NCBI GenBank assembly: GCA_025677815.1
Contig: JAIXMP010000044.1
Span: 186,001 to 250,000, forward strand
Reading direction: 5' to 3'
From: Phascolomyces articulosus
Lineage: Eukaryota > Mucoromycota > Mucoromycetes > Mucorales > Lichtheimiaceae
DNA: 64,000 nucleotides
Shown here piece after piece: positions 46,849 to 59,652 of this stretch. The position numbers and the translations under genes are program-made. The notes beneath the pieces are model-generated. The model ran no database searches and was not told where the DNA came from. It saw only the letters and a program-made list of their open reading frames with translations. The stretch's first letter is position 1, and each line of letters opens with the position of its first letter.

Positions 46849-47958
46849 CTATTCCTCTCGTAAAACAGCTTCAAGAGTTTCTACTGCACTTTTTTCAATG
46901 ACAAGTTTATCATAAGTCAATAAATCCAATACATTGGTTTCTTCCACATAAATCACTTCGCATTTTGGAATATTACGTGCTGCCAATTCAAGGTTTTCGT
47001 TAAAATCATTGGTAACAATTAACATGGTGGTATGAGGCTTGTTTTCTTCTTCGTTAAGGTATGTTTGTTGCAAGATATGATTTAATTCGCGTGTTTTCTT
47101 GCTATCCAATACATCCAAACTATCCACAACCGTCAATTGATCTTGGGCATATTTTGTACTTAATGCTACACGTAAACCAAGTTCTTGTACTTTTCTTGGA
47201 AGATCCGTACTATGATCTCTTGGTGTAGGTCCAAATGCAACACCACCTATATATTATATTTTATTTTTTTTAAAAAAAAAATTCATATATATATATTAAT
47301 TTTTTCAATGATACATTACCTCCACGGAAATGAGGTGCCTTCATATCACCTACACGAGCTTTGCCTCGTCCCTTTTGTGGTGCTGCTTTTTTACCAGTAC
47401 CAGCCACTTGAGAACGTCCCTTTGCAGCATGAGTACCTTGTCTCATACTATCTCTTTGCCATACAACAACACGTTGCAAAATATCTCGTCTTAAAGGTGT
47501 TCCAAATACTTGTCGATCTAAATTGACAATGGATAAAGGTTCACTGGTCTTGAAATCGCGAACGAAAGCTTCCACATGGGGTGAGAATGGTGAAACAGCT
47601 AATTTATTGAATATTTCGTTAATTAATCCATCGTTTATATTTTTTTTGTTGCGTATTCTATTATTATTATTATTATTATTTGTCGCGTTTGATATCCATT
47701 GTATTATCAATGATACCTTTAGGTACTGCTGTTGCTAATGCACGTCTTTGTAAAGTGGTCTAATATATATTTTAAAAGCCACCACCCGTTTCAAAAATAA
47801 TAAAAATACATGTGAATATGTCGTGTGTTTGTTACAATATATCTAGTCATGCTCAATGAAATAGTATATTCTTTCTATAAGTCTCATTGAATGAGAAAAA
47901 AAATTACCTTGGCCAAAGTAGGAACTGAGACCTGTGTAATGGGTTTCAGAAATGACAT
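46849..47958 (-). CDS. YML6: mitochondrial large-subunit ribosomal protein uL4m
   Basis: Four exons, 47908-47958, 47717-47759, 47320-47598 and 46849-47246, give 256 residues. It is a component of the mitochondrial 54S ribosomal subunit lining the exit tunnel. The N-terminus M-S-F-L-K with TTLQRRALATAVPK has the basic hydroxylated character of a mitochondrial presequence. uL4 landmarks are VNLDRQVFGTPLRRDIL, GTHAAKGRSQVAGTGKK, KGRGKARVGDMKAPHFRGG and GVAFGPTPRDHS, followed by LGLRVALSTKYAQDQL and the C-terminal alpha/beta domain. The exon 2-3 intron is read from AAAG|GTATCA to TTAG|CT; a longer open frame through it begins with an Asn-coding AAT run and is not coding. Exon 2 is 43 nt. Confidence 0.93.
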
Positions 47959-49115
47959 TATTTTTTTGTTTTTGTGTTAATGGAGTTGAATGTTTGACAA
48001 CCTTCTGGCCCCCCCTCTCTCTTTCCAACTTTTTTTTTGGGCGGGGCTATAAATTTGTGTCATGCTTGAACGGTCACACACACATACACACACAGGAACA
48101 AAAAGGCCTTTCTGTTCCTTTAAGGATATGAAATAATACGTATCATTTCGTGTCGATAACTATAAACTAAATTAAGGATCTGCTCTGATCGATTCATTGA
48201 ACTAGAAAACGAAAATTGTAATCATATGTTTTTTTGTTATTTATTATAAATTATGGCTAGTAAGCGTAAGAACGATGGATAACGATGGTTTGTACATACA
48301 AAATAACAATTGAGTAATTTATCATCCATCTACGTATTATTCAATACAATAATATTATCTACAGGACATAGAAAAAAAAACCCTTTTTATTATTGTTATA
48401 TACAAAAAGAAAAATATGTGCTCCTTTTTATTTTTTCCCCCTTGCATCTCACAACGTATTTTTTTTTATAAACAAATATAACATGATAACAATCTTTTCT
48501 TTGCACTGTTCTCATGTTCAAATTTTTTTTGTTTTAAGTTGACTTGGCGCGCAGTATGCAATAGTTACAGATTCTTCGTAATTGATGATGCATTATCATA
48601 TGCAATACCATCAACCCGCCACAAATACTTTTCACATCATGGGATATATGAATCATACTAGTTATATAAAATATCTTATTCTCCCTCCTATTTGTTTGAA
48701 TTTCATTTAAACATACATAATAATATACTACCTAATGTAGGTCTTTTTATTATTATTGCTATTAGATTATTATAGTCATTATTAATAAAGCACAACAAGT
48801 TTTTAATTATCTAAAAAAAAAAGGATGTAAAATTGTAATCATTTGTGAGGGGGGATAAAAGAAACAAAAAGAATTAATACAGACAATGGAAAATGTTATA
48901 ATAATAGTAGTAGAAGAAGAAGAAGAAGAAATAAAAGCAGTAGGAATAATAAGGGGGAGGGGAGGGGGTCTGTATACATGTATAAGAGAAAGAGAATATA
49001 GTAGAGTAGTAATGTATAAGAAAAGATGTATAATCTACAGAATCCAGCCGTAGTTTATCTTTCTTTCTTTCTTTTTAATATATTGATAAGATTAGTTGAA
49101 TGAATATTATTATTA
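47959..49115. other. intergenic, no gene seen
   Basis: About 1.2 kb between the start of uL4m and the stop of the RCH1-like gene. It has CACACA near 48076-48092, a GAA-rich run near 48913 and a G-rich patch at 48953-48970. No gene or RNA supported. Confidence 0.5.
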
Positions 49116-49855
49116 TTACTTGCTGTTGTTGTCGTTATGATGATTTTGATTGTTATTATTACGAGTAATTTCGTTATTATTGTCGTCAACTTGTTCATGT
49201 TGTGCTTCAATATCTGATTGTTGATGAGGTGATGAATGATAATAATAATCATCGTCATGATCATAATGGTGAGGTTTTGTGGGTGTATCAGGTGGAGAAA
49301 CTGTGATTTCAACTTGAGTTGTAGGTGTATCAACCATATCACGACTATAATACTTTTCTTTGGTAGGTGAAACTGCACCAGGTAATGTCAAATTTGAACC
49401 ACCAATTTGAGTACAAGAGCCATCAAAATCCTTAAAGTTGGTTGTAATCTTTGGAATAGTCATACTGGAACCACCAATACGGGTTGTTGAACCATCTTGA
49501 ACCATCATGATATCTTCTTCTTCATCTCGAGGACGATTTTTATTGTTGTCAAGATGATTCATTGTATTATTATTATTATTGTTATCACCAGTTTTTTCTT
49601 GATCTTCTTGTTGTTGTTGTTTACCACGTTTGATCCAACGCTTCATGATATCGACTTCAATATTGCCAAGAATCAATTGTTCGACATGATAGAGAAGTAA
49701 TGGTGTTGATAAAACACCGACTTGACCTGGGTCCCCCTTTTGGTAGAGCACATTGATCAGCGGCATGCCGAGAGCTACAGTTTTTGTCGCACCACAGTAC
49801 TGTTTATCATCATAGTAAAAAAAAAATAGTTTAGTTTTGATACAAAATGATATAT

Positions 49856-49941
<86 letters not shown>

Positions 49942-51527
49942 CCCTCTCATATTTCCCTTCCCCTCCCCCCAATACACAGACACACTTAAATCACATCTCA
50001 CTTTATGCACAAAGTTTGTTTGTTTGTTTTTTTTAAAAAAACATACCATAACAGCAACCGTATCTTCTCTTGAATAAGAAAGTCGATCAAAGACACGTTT
50101 ATAAGGCATCCATTGAGGTACTGGTAAATAAGCCAAAAACCAACAGGTAGAAGAAAAGAGAATATAAAACCCAGCATTGATGATAGCAATAGCAATAATA
50201 TCAACAGCATTGACATTACCAAAAGAACCCGCGTGAATAGCATCTGAGAACACTGACCATACCAATGTCAATAGACAAATACTACTGACATCTGACAAAC
50301 GAAATTTGACCTTGAATTTGGCAATTTTTTCTGGAAACATCCATTGAATGATTTGACCCACCACTAAAGGGACCAGGACGGTAATACCCAATTGTTTTAA
50401 TACAGATACAAAATCAATGGTACCATCCACAGTATTCGATGTATCATTTTCAGGTGTTGCATCAATTAAAGGTTGTTGAAATACTTGAAGTAAAGCAGGT
50501 GAAACAAAAATACCAAGGACATTACCAAGGGCGGCATTCATTAATGCTATATATATATATATATATATATTTAACGATTAATTTCTTATTTTTTTAAAAA
50601 AAAGAAAAGAGTGTGATAGGATATGTATAAAATAAACATACCAGTAGCTTCATTACCACCTGCATTTTTTGTCATGACAACATTCGATGAAACAGTGGTT
50701 GGTGTACAAGCAGCAATCACCAAACCAACAAGTAAAAGAGAATTGAGATTCATATGGACATGAAAGAATAATAACACGAGACCAAATACAAAAAAAGGTA
50801 TCATAATAAGATTAATGATTTGAACGAGCATATGCAATCGGACTCTAAGTACAGTCTTGGCTAACGTTTGTGTACGGAGTGATAATCCCGAGATCAAAAA
50901 GATCACAATCACTGCGCCTAAAGATGTTTCGTACATATAACATATTCATTAGGTTTTTTTTTTGATGTAAAACTGATAAATGATTATTTTTGTATATAAA
51001 TATATATATATATATATAAATACATTACCCCATTTAATCGTCCATTCAGCATGAATATAACCTTGTTGACGAGCCACATCAGGTGCTAATACAGCAAGCA
51101 TGATGACAAAAGCAAGACCCACTAAAAACCAATAACGTTTGAAAAGACTTTTGGCAACAATCCATGATTTTTTTCCAAATTTTCGTAATTTTTGTTTTCT
51201 AGTGAGAGGTGTTGAATTATGTTGTTGTTGTTGATGATGATGTGCTGATGATTTATCTGAAATAGTATTTGATAATGGAGAAGGTCGATATCCTTGATGA
51301 TGTGTAGAAGAAGAAGATAAATGTTGTGGAGGTATGGTCGTAGTATCACTTGCTAAAGAAGTACTTGATTTCAATCGAGATTCATTCATTGCTAATTTTA
51401 ATAAACCGAGTATAATAGAAGGTGAAGATGATGATGATGATGATGAATTTGAATGATTTTTATGAATACTAGTATTATTATTATTATTATTATGAAAAGT
51501 AGAAGTAGAAGATAGTGGCCATGTCAT
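49116..51527 (-). CDS. RCH1: SBF-like transporter, RCH1/SLC10A7 family
   Basis: Exons 51029-51527, 50642-50917, 50047-50546 and 49116-49799 encode 652 residues. Members are multi-span membrane proteins related to bile-acid/sodium symporters; fungal Rch1 limits Ca2+ influx at the plasma membrane. A poly-Ser/Asn/His cytosolic N-terminus (about 130 residues) precedes the membrane domain. First-span FLVGLAFVIMLAVLAP, ISGLSLRTQTL, LVGLVIAACTPTTVSSNVV and MTKNAGGNEATALMNAALGN are family landmarks. GITVLVPLVVGQIIQW and YCGATKTVALGMPLINVLY come later. A long acidic Asn/His-rich tail follows. The last intron contains an uninterrupted CT/GA microsatellite of about 78 bp. Substrate assignment rests on family membership only. 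Confidence 0.92.
49861..49938. repeat. (TC)39 microsatellite in transporter intron
   Basis: Thirty-nine uninterrupted TC units lie within the last intron of the RCH1-like gene. In the transcript this is a pure GA tract, between exon 3 (to 50047) and exon 4 (from 49799). Shorter GA runs occur in the SFH5 intron (42901-42929) and at 55639-55669. Confidence 0.95.
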
Positions 51528-54500
51528 TTTTTTAAAGATGTAAAAAGTGGGTTATTTATATAGTTGAAAGGAAAAAGAGAAAAAAGAAAAAAAAAGGTTT
51601 TGATGTTTACGTTCTGCAACTCTTTATCGCTGCTATTTTTGGGGGATGATCCTTTTTTTTTTCAAAAAAGGGGGAGAGAATGAATAAAGACTCGTTTTTT
51701 ATGATTATTTTTGGGGGTTATTTATTTTTTCTCCACCAATAATAAACATTATAAAGTATAAATATATTTTTAGCTTGAAGAGATTGGGAAAAAAAAAAGG
51801 GGGAGAGAAAGTAGTAGTAGTAATAAAAAGTAGTAGTAGTAGTAGTAGTCAGTTAGTAATATAGTGTGTGATAAGTAAATAAGAAATGATATATTAAGCA
51901 GTAGTAACGACATTCAAATTTTGGGGGGAGGGGGAGAGGAAAGATACTCGCGTTTTACATCATTGTTATACCTCCTTTTGATAACCATTCTTTTTTCTTA
52001 TGACAGCAGTAATAACACACATGATTACTTACTACTACGTCAATTTATTAGGTATTGATTTTTGATAATACTTTTAAATCATAGTTGTTAATAGGATACT
52101 TCTTTTTATATATAACATTGTTGTTTTATTTAATAGACGATAACGACAACAATATGATAAACATGTTTTGTTGTTGTTTTTTCCAATGAACATTCGATTT
52201 TAAGTATAAACGCCCGCGCGAGTTGAATAAAAAAGAAATAAATTCTGCACTTTTATTTACATAATACTACGCACAAGCAAGCATGATATTACTAAAAGGT
52301 CGAAAGGAGAATCAAATGTATTATATTTAGAGAGATGCAGTTTATTATCATGTAAATGTTGTTGCTATTGAAGGTGATGATGATGATGATGTTAATAATA
52401 ATATCATGAATGAGACAAGAATAGATTGCTCCTGAAAAAAGAAAAATAAAATAAAATAAAAAAATTGCCACCCATCAAAATCGACTATATGTAAATCTTT
52501 TTCATCTTCTTTATCAATGATCCGTCTTCTCGTCAATCAACATCGTCTTCTTGACAATATTTTATATATTGATTGAGTCCGAAAATTCGGAACCCCTTAT
52601 TTCATATATATATATATCTATATATTTCCCCTTAATCCGAATAGAAAGATGTTGATCATACATAAATGACTGTCAGTTATAAGGTATCATCATATCATAG
52701 AATTCATTCATGAGTTGTATATCTATAAATATAATCAGGCGGGACAATTATTTATACTCTCACCTTCGGTGAATTATAATTATAATAAGAATAATGTTTC
52801 ATTTTGTTACTTTCCTTCCCCTTTTTAAACTCTACTCCTTCCAATAATAATGATAAACAACCTCCCTTCATCTACTTACGTATTCAATATCAGTGAATGA
52901 TGAGTAATGTTCTTTTTTCTAATAAACAATCTCACATGCATATCATTCTGATCTATGAATGGGTAAAGTTACCTTTTTATGCATCTACTCACATTTTTGT
53001 TTTTCTAATTTTGAATTATATCCTTTTGCCACTATTATTATAATATTAACTCCTCCTCCTTCTTCTTCTTATATTATCTTCTTTTAAATAATAAACAATC
53101 GAGACCATTATTCTAATATATAATAAACAACAAGGTTTATAACTACTACCCACATGGTTTGACGGTCATCCATGTCATTCATCAACTTAAAAAAAAAAAG
53201 GTTGTCTGTGACAAAAGAAAGATAAATTTCTTCATCACAAGCTTTCATTTGTTGATTTTATTTTCATCATTTTAGTATTATTATCTTACTACTACGCACT
53301 ATCACGTAAAGACTTTTATAAAAAGGTGGCTGTGTTAATAGAGAATAAGAATAATAATAATAATCAAATGTCAAGAAAGGAAGTAAAAGTATTAAAGTTT
53401 TTATTTGCCACTTGAATCAGATTTGCATAATGACACATTTGAATCACAACGCGTTTGTAAATAAATGAAATAAAAATAGGAGCCAACAAGTTTTTTTGTT
53501 TCGTGTTACCTAACAACTGCATGAAAAGGATTCCGTTTAACCAAGAAGATCTGTTCTTCTTCTTTATCTTCTTCTTATTAAATCAATGAAAGATATTCAT
53601 TAAGAATAAATGACAAGAAACAAGGAGTTTTTTTGTTCCAAATATTATTTTTGCCACCAGGATAAAGTAGATCCTATTATTTGTTGTTGTTGTTGTTGTT
53701 GTTGTTTTTTTACGGAGTGCTATATTATTATAAAAAAATACAAAAAAGAAAGTCCCGTTTTTAGAAGTTTTACATGCAGTTCAACCAAACTTTTATGCAA
53801 GCATTTGCTGCAGTGCCAAAAAACATTCGCATCCCGAAAAAGACATACAATTTATGGGAATCACTTACTCATCTTGTTGTAAAAATACTTTTCAAAAAGG
53901 CAAAATTGTGATAACTATCATAAAAACAAAAATATCCCCCCCCAAAACTGTAACAAAAACAACAACGATGATAGGTAAATAACAAACATCAAGTGGTACA
54001 TCATAATTCATCGTCAATCATGATGGATAAAGTATGATATCTAAACTTTCTTTTATTTCGATTCATTTCATTTTACTTATTAGTCCACACTACAATATTC
54101 TTTTTTTTTCATATCCTCTCATCCCACCCCCTTTCATGGATATAAATCGCTCCTACTACGTTTCACATAAAGTATGTTAGAATACGTACAGCATGTAATG
54201 TATGTATGTAATGTATGTTTGTTATCAAACTTTAAAAAAACAACAACAAAAACAAAAATGAACCCGACAGCATAAAAAAAAAAAGATATCTAAACTAGGA
54301 TGATGCTTCTTGTTGATCTATGTTTAGTAAATGGTCGATCGTTCAATAGCAATTGATTTTATTTGTCCCCCAAATGAAAAAGTATCGTTTATATATTTCA
54401 TCAGTCATCATCGTCGAAACAACTATTGACGAACCAAGGCGTAGAATATTTTTGATATGTCACAGGTTCCTTTCATGAGATGAGAAGGAAAAAAAAACAT

Positions 54501-55635
54501 CCAGGAGGTAGGAGTGCGTGCAGTAGAACAGCTTAACTTTTTTTATCTTAAAGACAACAACAGTACAACGCAATAGCCAACAGCAACAAGCATCGATAAT
54601 AGAGAATGGTAATAGTATATATACACTATAAGTAGGAAGGAATCAACATAATATGAATACATACATTATTTTCTAGGTACTACTACATACATGCTTGTTT
54701 ATTATTGGAATAAGTTAGGTAATTACTCTCTTCTTGTTAATTCTCATAGGTACAATCGATGACGATCTTTTAGGTTTGATTTTTTAGTTACAGCAAATTA
54801 TGATCGCATTAGATGTATGATACTACCCTTGTTGAAACAAACATTACGTATATATTATTACACCATGAACAAGTACTTTGTTTAAAAAAAGAAGGTTTAA
54901 TATTATCCGCTTTTCATATGTATGACTATGACGAATGTAAATACATGGTTTCAACATGATCATTGCTTGGCAATATTTATATATTAATTGACTGACGATG
55001 AACTTGCATTATTCATTTGAATACGTACGTAATATAATAGTTTTTTAGTAAGTCATAATAGATTTATAAAACATTCAAGTACTACAACATCGCTAAATTA
55101 TTGGTAAGTAATATGATATTCATAGTATAACAAAGGGAGGTGTAAAGTAACATTCTAAGCACGATTAATTCGTGATGCTAGAATATGACTTTACTTCTTG
55201 AGTTTAAGAATAATTTCAAATAAAACTAATATCATTTTTCATATGATATGAATGGTATCAAATTTGTCAGTTATTGTGCTACTACAATTGTTGTTGAAAA
55301 AAGTATCACTTTCTTCATCACATGAACATGTCTTTCTTTTTGATCCAACGATATTACGTACTATTCACTCTATTTAAAAATATCATAAGCATGAATGATA
55401 GCTTGTAACATGTGGCAAAAAAAAACATATTATACAGTGTATACAACTAAATATCATATTTATCCTTGTTGGTTGTGGCAAAACTGTTTTTCCCCAAAAA
55501 GGGGATGCATAAAAAGTTAGCCTTACTCAGGAGTGAAACATGTTTTATTATTAGACTTGGCCCTTTATAATAATAATAATGTACACTCTTATAAAAAAAA
55601 TATACACATGTAATAAAAAGATTGTCATTAGAAAC

Positions 55636-55673
<38 letters not shown>

Positions 55674-56465
55674 TCACTGATATATAAAAGATAATAATAC
55701 CAAGGCAATGGATGGATGAAAAATAGATGAATCGGTAGGTTAACAAATAGTTATGCATCAAATATTATCATGGCTGTATACAAAAATGGGTTTATGACTC
55801 TCAAAAACTAACAGTTTAAGGATCAAGTTCATATACAAAGTTACTCAAAGAAGTAAAATGAAACATTTTGTCGCGCCCCTTTTATCTTCTTCCCCTTTTT
55901 TGTTCAAACAAGGAGTATTTAGTATATATACTTACACAAAAAGAAACACACAGACCAACAATATATATATATTTTACTTCTTTGATTTGATTGAGGCTTA
56001 GTATTGATATTGAAAAATGGTACCTTTTATAGCGAAATTTACCACTTTCATTTATATATCACTACCAGTACTACAATGGCTGGGTTATTAACAATGTAGT
56101 ACTCTGTTACTACCAATGATTATCTTCATCTTAAAACAACTGCGGTTCTTCTCTTAATATGATTTCCCATTTTCAAATTGATCAATATTAGCACTATTTA
56201 TATCGTTTTTGATCTCATTTTTGCTGTTGGGGCGAACGATCTGTGAGTGCTTTGGAGAAACTACTACTTTTACACGTTTTCTTTATTTTTATTGTTTGAT
56301 CAAATAGAAGAATAGAAGAATATAAACTATACATTAATAATAAACCTTACTTTCCATTTCCTTTTCTTATATATATATATTTACTCCCTTTATTCTCATC
56401 TTTATAATTCACAGTTGTTTTATTCCTATTCTTTATCTTCTTCTTTTTCATAAACTATAAAACAA
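51528..56465. other. 4.9-kb gene-free gap between divergent membrane-protein genes
   Basis: No frame above about 105 codons with protein character and no chained exons were found. The DNA is AT-rich with GTT (53686-53705) and GA (55639-55669) repeats. The hairpin word CCGAAAATTCGG lies near 52580. No tRNA, LTR or transposase signal was seen. It may hold the long promoter of the gene at 56466 or untranslated RNA. Confidence 0.5.
55639..55669. repeat. GA microsatellite
   Basis: Uninterrupted AG units of about 31 bp lie in intergenic DNA. Confidence 0.9.
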
Positions 56466-57229
56466 ATGAGTCAATACAATCGTCGAGGTTTTGGAAAACT
56501 TGAAGAAGATGAACAATTCCATACAACAATAATACAACATCCAAATAATCATAGTACAAGCCCTTTGGCTCGTACAATTACAACCATTAGTAGACCTGTC
56601 CTAGCAGCCGATCATGCTTTCACTACAACAACAACCTCTAATAATAATAGTCATGCTCTACCTTACTGGCAACAATTACAATTCTCAACTGAAACTGTAT
56701 CTGACAGTAAAAAAATGGAAAGAGAAGAATCTGATTCTTCTTTAGGATTTGACGCTTCGAATTATTATGATCAAGTTGCTTTGAATCCATCACTCTCAAG
56801 AATCAATGATGCTTCCCACAAAGGAGGTGGTAGTGGTGGTGTTCGTGAATTATTATCAATTGTCACTTTACCCATTCTCAATGTGATTGCAACATGTATT
56901 TTTATTGGTATCATTATTTATGTTTATCAACATGCCAATGGACAGTCAACGGATATGACCTTAGGTGGAATGAGAGTACCAACCATTGTATCATTAATGA
57001 TGACAATCCTTAAAATGTGTGTTACTGGTGGTATTGCATAGTAAGTATTAAAGTATTATTATTATTATTATTATTATTATAAAACTACTCTATTTTATTT
57101 TTTACTAATAAAAAAAATGTATAATATTATAAAAAAAAAGTGCTGTATCAGAATATAAATGGGTGCGATTACAAGATGAAAATGGACAACCACTGGCATT
57201 ACTCGATATTTACGATGCGTGTACTCGAG

Positions 57230-57269
<40 letters not shown>

Positions 57270-59174
57270 TCTATTGCCCATACAAAAATAGCTTACATTT
57301 TCCCACATGTGATTTTATAACTAAATCTATGCAACAATTATCATCACTACTATTGAATCAATAATGATAACAGTGTAGGAGGTATGTAATAAATGAAATA
57401 GAGTATGATCAATGAGATAAATTGAGCATCAAGGAGAGAAGGATCATTGAAGGAGTGAAAAAGATCAGGGAGGGAAAAAAAAAAGGGTTTCTCATATATA
57501 CCATTCCCCTTTATTATTATTATTATTGTAATGCTCATTTCCACTAAAATTTCCTCTATTAGGTATTGTGCGTATTATTCGATCTATCAGATTGGATATG
57601 GTGCTTATACCCACTGTCCTATTTCAAATGGCTTTGATAGCCATGGGTCCGGTATCCCAACAGATCCTAACAACTGCCAATCTTGCAGAGTGTGATCAAG
57701 TGAAAACTGGTATATGGTATAGCAATATAACCTCATTGGATATGACAACATTAAGTTCCAGTACTGGAGTGTCTAGTATGAAAGGTTTAAAACAAGATTA
57801 CCTTGTTCGATACGCTTTACAACAAGCTGCGCTTGGCTTCTATGTTCAACCTTATTACGATTGCCCATTAAACTCAATTAATTGTACTTACTCACCCATC
57901 CAAGGATTTCATACGACCGTTACATGTAATCCTGGTACTTTAAATACCCAAATAGTTGACTTGCACAAAAATAATGTAACCACTTTAAGTCATTATTATG
58001 GATATGATAAAAAAAACTCCATTTTTACTCCTTCACCTTCAGTTCCCTCTATTTTCTATTCAGGCACTATGTAAGTCATTCATTTTTTTTGTAATTCTAT
58101 AAAAGAGGTTTTTTTATTATTCTTCGTCTAACAATCTTTTTTGTACATTCTATTGTCTTTTTTTTTTTTGGGATATCTGATAGGTTTGGAAGAACATTTT
58201 CTGATTTCAACAATTACACAGTACCTTATGCAACCTCTACATCAAATAATGCAACCTATGATGCCCAAATGCGAAAAATGTTTGGTGATCAAAAATTTGT
58301 TTTGGTACTTGCTGACGATGGTTCATTAGATGGATATTTACCAACAAACAAAACGCCTCAAGTACTTGAATGTGGTCTAACCTCAGAGTTAAATACAACA
58401 TCGTTGGTGATTGAATCAAATACAAAACACAACCAATTAATATCCCAAGCTCCCATTGTCTTTGATTATGACCTCTTGAGCAATAGTACCTATTGGTCAA
58501 GAAATTATGTGGATGGCAACTATACTATGATGAATGCCTATGCTATGCAGTTCAGCATCATTAAAAACTTGGTTGCAGCTGATGGAATGTCTAAATCTGA
58601 TACAACAAGTTATGACGGTACCAGTGGTGGATTTCAAGATATTGTTGAAAATTGGAAAATGTTTGGTGCTAGCCCTACATTATTCAATAATACAACGCCT
58701 GAAGCCTTCTTTTATGATACAATCCATAATGTGGATCTGTCGGTTGTATTTGATTTACCAAATCAAATGTTTGGTATTAAAGGAGAACATTGTTATTATA
58801 CCGGTAACTTTTACCAATTGAATCCTGCAGCGTTTTACAGTCTTGCCTTGTCCCTGTTGATTCCTTTGTGCTGGTGGGCTTTTATCTGGATTATTAGTTT
58901 ATATAAAACAAATGGTGTTTCTCGTGGAAATTCTCAAGTAGCGCTCATGGTAACTGGTCTTACCCCTGCTATTCGTGAAAAGTTCATTGGCCTTTCCCAT
59001 GCGACACAAAGTGAACTTTTTAAACAAGCAAAAAATGTCAAGGTCATGTTTGGTGAAACAAGGAATATGACAGCACCTTCTGAAGGAAGAGGGTTTCTTC
59101 AACCAGCAGGACATATTGGTTTTGGTGCTCCTAGTGAAATGAACCCTATTCGTACACGACGTCGTTCAATATAA
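56466..59174 (+). CDS. DUF3176-like multi-span membrane glycoprotein
   Basis: Exons are 56466-57040, 57141-57230, 57563-58070 and 58184-59174, about 720 residues. A disordered Thr/Asn/Ser N-terminus is followed by two membrane segments (LPILNVIATCIFIGIIIYVY; PTIVSLMMTILKMCVTGGIA). Then come YKWVRLQDENGQPLALLDIY and DACTRG, matching the QxKW...PLxDxxxYDxASRG pattern of fungal DUF3176 proteins. A third segment (LIPTVLFQMALIAMGPVS) follows. The large external domain has paired cysteines and many Asn-X-Ser/Thr sites. The last segment, AFYSLALSLLIPLCWWAFIW, ends in a short cytosolic tail. Function unknown. The join of exons 2 and 3 is one base out of phase with the CGAGG|GTAATA donor. An upstream T|GTACTC donor would keep the frame but drop Thr-Arg-Gly. 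Confidence 0.7.
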
Positions 59175-59652
59175 TCATCCTTTATTTTTATATATAGACA
59201 AATAATCTGTATCATATTTTTTTTATCCCCATTAATAGCCGTATTCTTCTTTATTATTTTTTATATTATTTTATTTATTTATTCTTAATATCAATTTTCG
59301 TAATGAACAAATGATTTATGCAAAGTTTCACATGTATCTATATAGAATACTTTGATTTTTTCTTTGCATATATATAATTTTCTTTTTTTTTTCAACACAA
59401 TGAAATGCTAAAGGTGACATGAATTTCTAAACATGATTTAATTGATTCCATTTGAATTAATGTCTTAAAGAAATGTACTTCTGTAAAGATTACTACTGGG
59501 GTATTTTTCATGGAAGAAAGAAAGAAAAAATAAGTAAACCCCAGCTATATACTTACTGCAAAACCCCTACACATAGTGGCTGTACTATTTTTTTAATCAA
59601 ATTGTTATATCTTTCTTTTTTTATTTCTATTACTATAATTATAAGCAAAGTG

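Noticed and set aside
47599..47716. Extended open frame upstream of uL4m exon 3 beginning with an Asn run
   Set aside because: It is intronic: AAAG|GTATCA to TTAG|CT joins exon 2 to exon 3 in phase, and the AAT run is a microsatellite.
52560..52600. Possible tRNA-like GTCCGAAAATTCGGAAC
   Set aside because: No acceptor stem, anticodon arm or T-loop partners; it is only a short hairpin word.
59473..59652. N-terminal extension of the GH15 gene with a membrane-like segment
   Set aside because: Not found in the family layout; codon character differs and an ATG at 59653 gives the expected length.
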